A stretch of DNA of 64,000 nucleotides from NCBI RefSeq assembly GCF_900176115.1, contig NZ_FWWR01000009.1, positions 496,001-560,000 of the forward strand, read 5' to 3'. Within the stretch, counting starts at the first letter, position 1, and each line of letters starts with the position of its first letter. The translations under genes were made by a program, and so were the position numbers. This document shows, one piece after another, positions 55,113 through 63,021 of this stretch. The notes beneath the pieces are model-generated. The model saw nothing but the letters and a program-made list of their open reading frames with translations. It was not told the DNA's origin and did no database searches. Origin of the DNA: Peptoniphilus asaccharolyticus DSM 20463 (lineage in GTDB: Bacteria; Bacillota; Clostridia; Tissierellales; Peptoniphilaceae).

Positions 55113-58100
55113 CTAGTCAAGTTTAACTGAAATTATCTTACTAATACCTTTTTCTTCCATAGTCACTCCGTAGAGAACATTGGCAATCTCCATAGTTAAT
55201 TTCCTATGTGTAATAATTATAAATTGAATATCTTCTAATGTCATTAAATAATCTGCATATTTTTTAATGTTTGCATCATCTAATGCCGCATCAATTTCAT
55301 CCAATATACAAAATGGTGCGGGTCTTACCTTTAAAAGAGCAAATAATAAAGCTACCGCAGTAAGAGCTCTCTCTCCACCGGATAATAGAGAAAGTGACTG
55401 CAATTTCTTTCCTGGTGGCTCTGCTTTTATCTCAATTCCACCTTCTAATACATTTTCTTCCAACTCTATTTTAGCTCTTCCGCCATTGAATAAAATCTTA
55501 AATATCTCTTCAAAATACTTAGAAACTTTATTAAATGTGCTAGAGAACAGGACTTTCATTTCAGATTCCAATTTAGATATTATTTCTTCTATCTCTTTCT
55601 GAGACTCAAGCATGTCATCAATTTGATTTCGCGTGAACTCTAACCTCTCCACTAATAGTTTATACTCTTCAACAGCTCCAAGGTTTACAGTTCCCAATTC
55701 TTCTATTTCTCTTTTTAATTCTGAAATTTTAGATTTTGAAACCTTTATGTCTTCAACAGTTTCATCAAATTCTGAAATTCCATAAGTTTCCAATATATGT
55801 TCTCTTATGATAGAGATTCTATCTTCCAATCTCTCAATCTTTGAATTTATCTTGGCGATTTCAGCTTCTAGATAAATTCTCTTATCTTGATAGTCTTCTA
55901 AATTTTTTCTCTTTGATTTTATGTTTTCAACTAAAGTCTTTTTATTTTCTTCAAATGAGCTAACTTCTAATTCAACTTTTGATTTTAAATCAATTAGTAA
56001 TTCTATTTGTATCTTTGTTTGAGATATTTTATTATTTGAAATCTCTATTTCTTCTCTTAAGTTATCTATAGTAGATTTCAAATTGTTTTTATTAACCTCT
56101 GCATTTGTCTCAGAATCATTTATAAGTTCCATCTCTCTTTGCAAAGAAAGTATCTTCGCATTTACATCATTGATATTAAGAGTAAGCTGTAATTTCTCTT
56201 CCTTTAAACCTTCTAATTCTTCTTTTAAAGTATTTAAACTACTGTCATCTAAATCCGCACTACTCTTCGCCATTTTATCATTGAAATGCTCTCTATTTTC
56301 GATTAATTCTTTAATTGTATTAAAATCTTCTTCTATCTGCTTTGCTAAATCTGTTTCTTCAACAGTGTACTTTTCAATATAGATTTGATTTGACTTTAAA
56401 GAACTATTCAAGCCAGATAAATTATTTTCTATCTTGATAATTTCTTCACTTAATCCAAGTTCTTCTCTACTTGAAGATACTATTTCTTCATCAATTGTAT
56501 CTATATCAAACTTTAATTTCTGGTATTTTTCATTTAAATCAATTTTTTCTTTTGATAGTGTCTTTATAACTTTTTCTAGTTCAGCCAATTCATTTCTTCT
56601 GGAAACTATCTCCGAAGTGAATTTATTTAAACTTCCGCCAGTAACAGAACCTCCTATGTTAAAGCTATCTCCTCTAAGAGTAACTACTCTATATCTATTT
56701 CCATATTGTTTAGATATGTTAGTTCCGGAATTAAAATCTTTTACAACTAAAGTTCTTCCTAATAGATTTTTAAATATATTTCCAAATTCAGGGCTAAAAT
56801 CTATGAGTTCATAGGCTAAACCAAGAACACTATCCGAGCTTGGCACATCTCCAGATGGTTTGAATTTCATACTATCCATAGGTAAAAATGTAACCCTTCC
56901 CATTTTTTGTCTATTTAAGTATTCTATTATCTCTCTTGCTGAACTCAATTTATCTACAATTACATTTTGAAGAGATGCTCCAAGAGCAACGGATATAGCC
57001 GTTTCATACTCTTTTTTAACTTTAAAATTTTCTGCTACAGGGCCTACTATTTCCTTAGAGAAGTCTCCTCTCTTAGTTACATTCATAAGACTTTTTACGC
57101 TCTTATTGTAACCTTCAAAAGAATTATTTAAATTTTTAAGTGCAGTATATTGGGCTTCTTTATGAGAAAGCTTATTTTGTAATTCTTGTAAAGAAGCATA
57201 GATTCCAGATAGAGAACCATTTAATTTTTCTTTCTGATCTTTTTTATTTCCTATACTTTCTCTAATAGATTTTAAATTCTCTTTAGTATTTGTATATTTT
57301 TCTTCAGCTGCTAATCTTAAATCTTCAATTTCACTATTGTTCGCATACAAAGTTTTTAAATTCTCTTTAATGTTACTAAGTCTTCCAGATTTTTCAGACT
57401 TCATTACATCAAGAATACTAAGTTTTGAATTAATAGCTGATAATTCATTTTCTATATTCTTAATTCCCAAGTTGTGAGAATTGATTTCTTCTTCCTTTTT
57501 ATTTAACTCAAAAGTTAGATTATTTATTTTTTTCGAAAGTTGCTCACTTTCTAATTTTAAGTTGTCATTTTTTGAAATATAGTCTTCTTTTTCTTGCTTT
57601 AGTTCGACAATTCTATCATCTGCCCTTGATGATGAAGTTTCCATTTCTGTTAGAGCTAAAATACTATTGTCTAAATTTTTAGTATAGTTGTCTACCTTCA
57701 CGGACATCAATTCTAATTCAGACTTTTCACGTTGTAGCTCTAATTCATGCTCTCTAAGTTTATTCTTAGCTAATTCTAACTCTTTTTCTAAACTTTCACT
57801 TTCTAGAGAAACGCTTTCTATTTCATTCTTTGAAAAGTCTATATTTTCAAGAAGTTTAGTGAGATTTTCCTCTTGGACTTTCAATTCTTCTTGGCTGGTA
57901 TTTACTTTATTATTTAAGTCAACTAATTCATACGAAGCTGAACTTATTTCTAGTCTTTTTAGTTCCTTACTTTTTTCTAAGTATATAGCAGCATTTTCAG
58001 AAGCTATTTTTAAATCATCTTCCCTAGTCTCTAATTCTGATAATATGTCATTTAATCTTAAAACATTCTCTTTAGTACGTTTTAATTTCAATTCACTTTC

Positions 58101-58625
58101 GTGTTTTCTTAACTTATACTTTGAAACTCCAGCTGCTTCTTCAAATATCTGTCTTCTTTCGTCAGGTTTATTACTTAAAATACTATCTATTTGGCCTTGG
58201 CTTATAAGAGAATATCCATCTTTGCCTATACCTGTGTCCAAAAACAATTCTCTAATATCTTTTAATCTGCACTTAGTTCCATTGATTAAAAAATCAGACT
58301 CAAGTGAGCGATACATTCTTCTAGTTATTTGAACTTCTCTAAAATCAAGCGGGATGCTTCCATCTGAATTGTCAAATACAATGCTTACCTCTGTAAAACC
58401 AGTAGCTTTTCTCTTGTCAGTTCCCGAGAAAATAACATCTTCCATCTTATTTCCTCTAAGATTTTTTATTGAAGTTTCTCCTAAAACCCAAATGATAGCA
58501 TCAGTTATGTTGCTCTTTCCACTTCCATTTGGTCCAACTATAGCTGTTATAGAGTTGTTGAAATCAATTTTTGTCTTATTTAAAAATGATTTGAACCCTT
58601 GTATGTATATGGTTTTTAAAATCAT
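55113..58625 (-). CDS. smc: Chromosome segregation ATPase SMC
   Basis: Forms the condensin-like ring with ScpA and ScpB. It is 1170 residues. The N-terminal Walker A is GPNGSGKSN (about 32-40). Two long coiled-coil arms flank the hinge (about 510-660, with the GG-rich FNIGGSVTGGS). The C-terminal head carries LSGGERALTAVALL and Walker B FCILDEIDAALDD. It starts right after the stop of the upstream radical SAM gene and lies 9 bases before ftsY. Confidence 0.98.
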   Translation of the reverse strand: MILKTIYIQGFKSFLNKTKIDFNNSITAIVGPNGSGKSNITDAIIWVLGETSIKNLRGNKMEDVIFSGTDKRKATGFTEVSIVFDNSDGSIPLDFREVQITRRMYRSLESDFLINGTKCRLKDIRELFLDTGIGKDGYSLISQGQIDSILSNKPDERRQIFEEAAGVSKYKLRKHESELKLKRTKENVLRLNDILSELETREDDLKIASENAAIYLEKSKELKRLEISSASYELVDLNNKVNTSQEELKVQEENLTKLLENIDFSKNEIESVSLESESLEKELELAKNKLREHELELQREKSELELMSVKVDNYTKNLDNSILALTEMETSSSRADDRIVELKQEKEDYISKNDNLKLESEQLSKKINNLTFELNKKEEEINSHNLGIKNIENELSAINSKLSILDVMKSEKSGRLSNIKENLKTLYANNSEIEDLRLAAEEKYTNTKENLKSIRESIGNKKDQKEKLNGSLSGIYASLQELQNKLSHKEAQYTALKNLNNSFEGYNKSVKSLMNVTKRGDFSKEIVGPVAENFKVKKEYETAISVALGASLQNVIVDKLSSAREIIEYLNRQKMGRVTFLPMDSMKFKPSGDVPSSDSVLGLAYELIDFSPEFGNIFKNLLGRTLVVKDFNSGTNISKQYGNRYRVVTLRGDSFNIGGSVTGGSLNKFTSEIVSRRNELAELEKVIKTLSKEKIDLNEKYQKLKFDIDTIDEEIVSSSREELGLSEEIIKIENNLSGLNSSLKSNQIYIEKYTVEETDLAKQIEEDFNTIKELIENREHFNDKMAKSSADLDDSSLNTLKEELEGLKEEKLQLTLNINDVNAKILSLQREMELINDSETNAEVNKNNLKSTIDNLREEIEISNNKISQTKIQIELLIDLKSKVELEVSSFEENKKTLVENIKSKRKNLEDYQDKRIYLEAEIAKINSKIERLEDRISIIREHILETYGISEFDETVEDIKVSKSKISELKREIEELGTVNLGAVEEYKLLVERLEFTRNQIDDMLESQKEIEEIISKLESEMKVLFSSTFNKVSKYFEEIFKILFNGGRAKIELEENVLEGGIEIKAEPPGKKLQSLSLLSGGERALTAVALLFALLKVRPAPFCILDEIDAALDDANIKKYADYLMTLEDIQFIIITHRKLTMEIANVLYGVTMEEKGISKIISVKLD

Positions 58626-59663
58626 CTACTCACCAGCCTTAATGTATATCACTCTGTTCGCAAAATAAATCTTAATTTCATCTTCCAATTTTTGATCTAT
58701 TTTCATTTCTATACTATCTAAATGCAATTTGTCTACAAGATATTTCTTACCAGTTCCTTTGTTACCTGCTATTAGAGAAATATTTCTGCCTGAAGCAAAT
58801 ATCTTTATTTTCTTTGGAGATTCTTCCTTCAATACCTCTAAAATTTGTTGCACAATTAGTTTGCTCTCCACCAATTGTCTTATTGCAGGATGAAAAGGTC
58901 CAGCCACAACATCTTTTCCAAGTTGTATGTTATCAGTTGGTTGAAGTCCAACTCTTATAACTTCTATATTATTTTTAGTGTAAATAGGCATTATTTGAGA
59001 TACCCATTCAACAGCTTCCTCCACACTAAGTGGATTATATGCTCCTAAATTGTAAAGCGTTTCAAGTTCTGTGTCTTTTATGACTAAAGTCGGATAAATC
59101 CTCACAAATTTAGGTCCTATTTTCACAAACTCTCTAGCCGTAAATAAACTCTTATCTAAATCATCCCCATACAACCCAAGCATTTGTTGTAAACCTAAAT
59201 TAAATCCAAAAGACCTTATGAGTTCAGCTGATTCGTAAACTGAACTTACACTATGCCCTCTTTTAGACATTCTAAGAACATCTCTATCTAAACTTTGAAC
59301 TCCTAGTTCAATAGTTTTTACATTGTACTTAGATAATAGGTTCAACCTTTCCTCATCTATTGCATCTGGTCTGGTTGATAGTCTAATAGAATCAAACTTC
59401 TCTAACGAAACATACTTATTTATCGCCTTCAGTATCCATTCTTGACTATCCATGTCAATTGCAGTAAAAGACCCTCCGTAGAGGGCTATTTCAATTTTAT
59501 TATTGTTTTTAAAATAAGTTGAATAAGTCTCAATGGTATTCTTAATATCTTCTTCTGTTATTGACGTTGAAATACCTGTGATTTTTCTTTGATTGCAAAA
59601 CACACAGTCATTGGGACAGCCCTCATGAGGTACAAAAATTGGTATTATATTTTTTTTACTCAT
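58626..59663 (-). CDS. Elp3-like radical SAM protein
   Basis: It is 345 residues. The cluster motif is GCPNDCVFCNQ with C16, C20 and C23, then LYGGSFTAID. It belongs to the Elp3-related radical SAM group found next to rnc/smc in many clostridia. It lacks an acetyltransferase domain, so its reaction is unknown; tRNA modification is a possibility. Its ATG overlaps the ancestral rnc stop codon, so it was translated together with rnc before the IS30 insertion. Confidence 0.85.
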   Translation of the reverse strand: MSKKNIIPIFVPHEGCPNDCVFCNQRKITGISTSITEEDIKNTIETYSTYFKNNNKIEIALYGGSFTAIDMDSQEWILKAINKYVSLEKFDSIRLSTRPDAIDEERLNLLSKYNVKTIELGVQSLDRDVLRMSKRGHSVSSVYESAELIRSFGFNLGLQQMLGLYGDDLDKSLFTAREFVKIGPKFVRIYPTLVIKDTELETLYNLGAYNPLSVEEAVEWVSQIMPIYTKNNIEVIRVGLQPTDNIQLGKDVVAGPFHPAIRQLVESKLIVQQILEVLKEESPKKIKIFASGRNISLIAGNKGTGKKYLVDKLHLDSIEMKIDQKLEDEIKIYFANRVIYIKAGE

Positions 59664-59892
59664 ATATCTCTCCTAATTTTATCAAACACTCTTTAGCTGC
59701 CATCTGTTGAGCCTTCTTCTTAGACGAACCCTCACCTTTTGCAAGTAACTCTCCGTCTAAAAAAACATCATATAAAAATGTCTTATTATTGTCAGGCCCT
59801 ATTTCAGCGCTCAATACATATTTAACTTTCTTATTAACTTCGTTTTGAGAATACTCTTGAAGTAAAGACTTATAATCTATATTGATCTTATT
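59656..59892 (-). pseudogene. rnc: Ribonuclease III, detached C-terminal dsRNA-binding domain
   Basis: Frame continues from the rnc 5' part when the IS30 and one TATT duplicate are removed (…AAFFN joins KINIDYKSLLQ). It encodes a full dsRBD with DYKSLLQEYSQ, FLYDVFLDGELLAKGEG and SSKKKAQQMAAKECL, ending at TAA 59656-59658. There is no start codon or SD of its own, so it is probably not translated. Confidence 0.9.
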
Positions 59893-59905
59893 GACGAATT
59901 GTCAA
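59876..59905 (-). promoter_or_regulatory. Possible hybrid promoter at the IS30 copy C end
   Basis: A perfect outward-facing TTGACA lies in the IS30 terminal repeat (59900-59905). The interrupted rnc gene supplies TATAGA (59876-59881) 18 bases away. It points toward the radical SAM gene, smc and ftsY. This could restore transcription downstream of the insertion. Predicted only from sequence. Confidence 0.45.
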
Positions 59906-61008
59906 ATCAAATGCAACACCTATGGTAAGAGACCAAAAAGTTCTTCTTTAGGTGTTTTATATTTTATACATTTTCTAGGTCTATTATTCATTAAACTTAA
60001 GTTATAATTTAATTCATCAATATTCACTTCTGATAAATCCATACCCTTAGGATAAAACTCCCTCAAAAGTCCGTTACTATTTTCATTTGTACCTTTTTGC
60101 CATGCACAATAGGGATCACAAAAATAAGTTTTGCATCCTAATTCTTTTTCTATTTTCTCAAATTCTGAAAATTCTTTACCTCTATCAAAGGTTATTGTTT
60201 TTACTAATTCTTTTGGATAATCTTTTAATGCATTTATTATTGCTGGTGTTACGCTTTCCGACTTTCTATTTTCAACTAGGATTGCTATATAATATCTAGA
60301 TTTTCTTTCTGCTAAAGTTACGAAACAACATCTACTTTTCCTTTTATGATCTAATCTGCCTGATTCCACTGTATCTGCTTCCCAGTGGCCTAATTCTTGC
60401 CTTCTGTATATCTCTTTAGGTCTTTTCTTAATTGTTCTACCTTTATCATTGAATTTTCCTCTTTTTTCTGCTGGCCTTTTAAATTTAGCTTTTCTTCTCA
60501 AATTTTTCATACTAGTTTTTGGCAGCTTTTTGGCGTGTATCATTCTATATATCGTTGATGTAGATGGTAATTCATGAATCTCATTTGTGTTTCTATTTGA
60601 TATTTGTTCAGGGGACCAATGTTCGTTAATCTTTACAGTTAAATAATCAATAACATCTTTAGAAAATTTACTTTTTCTATGGCAGTCTTTTCTTCTATCA
60701 ATATATTTATCATTTGCCTTTATCGGAAAGTACTTAGTGTAACTTCCCCTACTAACTTTTATCTTAGATGAATTTCTTTTAATTTCTCTAGATATTGTAC
60801 TAGGTGACCTTTTAAGTGCTTGTGCAATTTTCCTTATACTCATTCCTAAATTTAAAAATTGGTAAATACAAGATCTTTCTTCTATGGTAAGATGGTTATA
60901 GCTCATAGTTAATCACTCCTTTTAATATGTTTTGTTTGGTCACTTACATATTAACACAGCTGATTAGCTATGAGTTTATTTATGTTGCACTTGTTATGAT
61001 AAATTATC
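59893..61008 (-). mobile_element. IS30-family element, copy C (1116 bp), in rnc
   Basis: Same terminal repeats as copies A and B. 4-bp duplication TATT at 59889-59892 and 61009-61012. The only copy here with an intact transposase. It interrupts rnc between the catalytic and RNA-binding domains, in the same orientation as the host operon. Confidence 0.97.
59920..60906 (-). CDS. IS30-family transposase, intact
   Basis: It is 328 residues. An N-terminal HTH (MSYNHLTIEERSCIYQF... and IRKIAQALKRSPSTISREIKRN) binds the ends, and the DDE catalytic core has HWEADTVE, ITFDRGKEF and NENSNGLLREFYPKG, the classic IS30 signature. SD AGGAG precedes the ATG. The copy is complete and may still be mobile; copies A and B differ by one frameshift and one stop. 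Confidence 0.96.
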   Translation of the reverse strand: MSYNHLTIEERSCIYQFLNLGMSIRKIAQALKRSPSTISREIKRNSSKIKVSRGSYTKYFPIKANDKYIDRRKDCHRKSKFSKDVIDYLTVKINEHWSPEQISNRNTNEIHELPSTSTIYRMIHAKKLPKTSMKNLRRKAKFKRPAEKRGKFNDKGRTIKKRPKEIYRRQELGHWEADTVESGRLDHKRKSRCCFVTLAERKSRYYIAILVENRKSESVTPAIINALKDYPKELVKTITFDRGKEFSEFEKIEKELGCKTYFCDPYCAWQKGTNENSNGLLREFYPKGMDLSEVNIDELNYNLSLMNNRPRKCIKYKTPKEELFGLLP

Positions 61009-61483
61009 TATTAAAAAATGCTGCTGTTAAATTTTCTCTACATAAATTTAAAACAATTTCTTTCGTTTTACAAAGCCCGGCATCAAGATATATCGCACCT
61101 ATTAATGCCTCTAAAGCATCTGACATTATGGCTGCTCCATAATTCCCATCAGCTTTGAACTCTCCCTTGCCAAACCTCATAAAAGCACCTAAATCTATTT
61201 TCTTTGCAACTTTGTATAGAGCTTGTTCACTTACAACCTTACTTCTGAGCTTAGATAACTTACCTTCTCTAAAATCTAAATTATTTAAAAACAACTCCTC
61301 AGTGATTATTAACTCAAGCACAGCATCGCCTAAAAACTCTAATCTTTGATTGTTTTCGCCAAATCCAGAATTTTCATTTACATATGATGAATGCGTTAAG
61401 GCTGTTTCCAAATATTGTAGATTTTCAAATTCATATCCTATCTCAGAATACAATTTATTGATGTCTTTTTTATTAACCTTCAA
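61004..61483 (-). pseudogene. rnc: Ribonuclease III, 5' part with catalytic domain, cut by IS30
   Basis: RNase III processes rRNA precursors and structured mRNAs. This part still encodes 159 residues: the full catalytic domain with RLEFLGDAVLEL (E49, D53) and DALEALIGAIYLDAG (D122, E125). After residue 158, the frame enters the IS30 and stops. With the 3' part at 59656-59892 it restores to a 235-residue protein. The start is TTG at 61483, overlapping acpP by 11 bases. The remaining piece resembles a dsRBD-less (Mini-III-like) enzyme and may keep low or altered activity. Confidence 0.93.
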
Positions 61484-61706
61484 TGTTTAATTCTTGAGCG
61501 TAATCTATTACATCAGCAATTGTTGATAGCTCTTTTAAATGTTCTTCTTCAAGCTCAATAGAGAACTCGTCTTCAATACTCATAACAAGCTCAACTATGT
61601 CTATTGAATCAGCCCCTAAATCTTCAACAAAAGTCATTTCTTCTTCTAACTCATCTACGTCTCTTCCAAATTGATCTGCTATTAATTGTAAAATTCTTTC
61701 TCTCAT
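61473..61706 (-). CDS. acpP: Acyl carrier protein
   Basis: Carries growing acyl chains in fatty acid synthesis. It is 77 residues, acidic. The phosphopantetheine site is Ser34 in LGADSIDIVEL. It lies 4 bases after plsX and before rnc, the standard plsX-acpP-rnc-smc order. Confidence 0.98.
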   Translation of the reverse strand: MRERILQLIADQFGRDVDELEEEMTFVEDLGADSIDIVELVMSIEDEFSIELEEEHLKELSTIADVIDYAQELNIEG

Positions 61707-61710
61707 TTCC

Positions 61711-62685
61711 TCACCTACTAAAAATTTCTTCTATTTTATCAATTATCTTTGTTTCATATGCAGACATTGCTTGTTTAGCTGCATTCTTAATTGCTTTACT
61801 ATCAGAACTTCCATGTGCTTTTATTACTATTTCTTTTATTCCTAGCAATATAGCTCCACCAACCTCACTATAATCAAGTGATTTTTTAGCATTTGCCATT
61901 AAACTCCCTACTTCTTTAAGAGTTTCTTGTGATAGATTACTTTTAGCAACTAATTTTTCAAGTGCCTTTGAAACAAAATAAGCTGTACCCTCAGTATTCT
62001 TTAACATTACATTCCCTACAAAGCCATCACATACCACTAAATCACAAACGCCTAATGATATATCTCTTGCTTCAACATTTCCAACAAAATTTAATCCTGA
62101 TTCTTTTAACATAGGATAAACTGCCTTAGTCAAAGAATTTCCTTTGTGTTCTTCAACTCCTACATTTAAAAGTCCTATTCTTGGATTTTCAATTCCATTG
62201 ATTTTTAAATATTGATCTCCCATTTTTGCAAATTGTAGTAGCAAATCTTCGCTACAGTCCATATTTGCCCCAGAATCTATAACTAGAGTAGATCCTTTTA
62301 AATTAGGTATAGAAGTTGGTAAAACAGCTCTCTTTACATTTTCTATTCTCCCAACTATAAAAAGGCCTCCAGCTAATAATGCACCTGTACTTCCTGCAGA
62401 TATAAAGGCATCATATTTTTTTTCTTTTAAAAGACTTAACCCTATAACTGTTGAAGAATTTTTCTTTTTTCTAAGTGCAAAAGCAGGTTCTTCATTGTTT
62501 TCAATATTTTCGGTCGCATTGACTATCTCTGCTGTCTCATTTAATTCATCTAACGAACTCTTTATTGCATTTTCATTCCCTATAAGGGCTATTTCTACAC
62601 CAAGTTCGTTTCTAGCATCTATAGCTCCCTTTACTATTTCAAAAGGTGCATTGTCTCCTCCGTTGGCATCGAATAATATCTTCAA
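61711..62685 (-). CDS. plsX: Phosphate acyltransferase PlsX
   Basis: Makes acyl-phosphate from acyl-ACP for phosphatidic acid synthesis. It is 324 residues. The start FDANGGDNAP and later SAGSTGALLAGG and CDGFVGNV motifs are typical. The start is TTG at 62685 with GGAGGGG upstream. First gene of the operon; its regulator gene fapR is not seen nearby. Confidence 0.96.
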   Translation of the reverse strand: MKILFDANGGDNAPFEIVKGAIDARNELGVEIALIGNENAIKSSLDELNETAEIVNATENIENNEEPAFALRKKKNSSTVIGLSLLKEKKYDAFISAGSTGALLAGGLFIVGRIENVKRAVLPTSIPNLKGSTLVIDSGANMDCSEDLLLQFAKMGDQYLKINGIENPRIGLLNVGVEEHKGNSLTKAVYPMLKESGLNFVGNVEARDISLGVCDLVVCDGFVGNVMLKNTEGTAYFVSKALEKLVAKSNLSQETLKEVGSLMANAKKSLDYSEVGGAILLGIKEIVIKAHGSSDSKAIKNAAKQAMSAYETKIIDKIEEIFSR

Positions 62686-62706
62686 ACTACCCCTCCATTC
62701 TAAAAT

Positions 62707-62735
62707 AATATATAGTAAATATGATAAAAAATCAA
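62707..62735 (-). promoter_or_regulatory. plsX operon promoter
   Basis: TTGATT (62730-62735), 17-base spacer and TATATT (62707-62712), placed 21 bases before the plsX start. It drives plsX-acpP-rnc and, before the IS30 insertion, the genes down to alr. Confidence 0.7.
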
Positions 62736-62793
62736 TTTCAAATTACTAAAATACAAACTTAAATTATCACACTAATTTTTAATACGTTTTAAA

Positions 62794-62834
62794 TAAAAAA
62801 ACCGCTATTCACTAAAACCTTAGTAAATAACGGT
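62794..62834 (-). terminator. Terminator after tRNA-Trp
   Basis: Long stem ACCGTTATTTACTAA/TTAGTGAATAGCGGT with one mismatch, then TTTTTTT. It begins 8 bases after the tRNA 3' end. Confidence 0.88.
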
Positions 62835-62841
62835 AACTATA

Positions 62842-62917
62842 TGGCAGGGGTAGCAGGACTCGAACCCACGGCACTTGGTTTTGGAGACCAATGTTCTACC
62901 AACTGAACTATACCCCT
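62842..62917 (-). tRNA. tRNA-Trp (anticodon CCA)
   Basis: Acceptor stem AGGGGTA/TACCCCT, D arm AGTTCAGTTGGTAGAAC, anticodon stem TTGGT/ACCAA with loop CTCCAAA giving anticodon CCA, and T arm GTGGGTTCGAGTCC. The discriminator is G and the 3' CCA is encoded. A single tRNA transcription unit between the rph-rdgB fusion and plsX. Confidence 0.97.
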
Positions 62918-63021
62918 ACAACAGAATTTATTTTATCAAAAATTTACTAATGTTTCAAGCATAAATTTTTCAGTTCCTCAAATTTTGAAGAACTGAAATT
63001 TAATTTACACTGTAAACCCTC

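Noticed and set aside
57688-58332. 214-residue plus-strand ORF
   Set aside because: Antisense to the smc coiled coil; Ser/Leu-rich composition is the usual reverse reading of Glu/Lys heptads.
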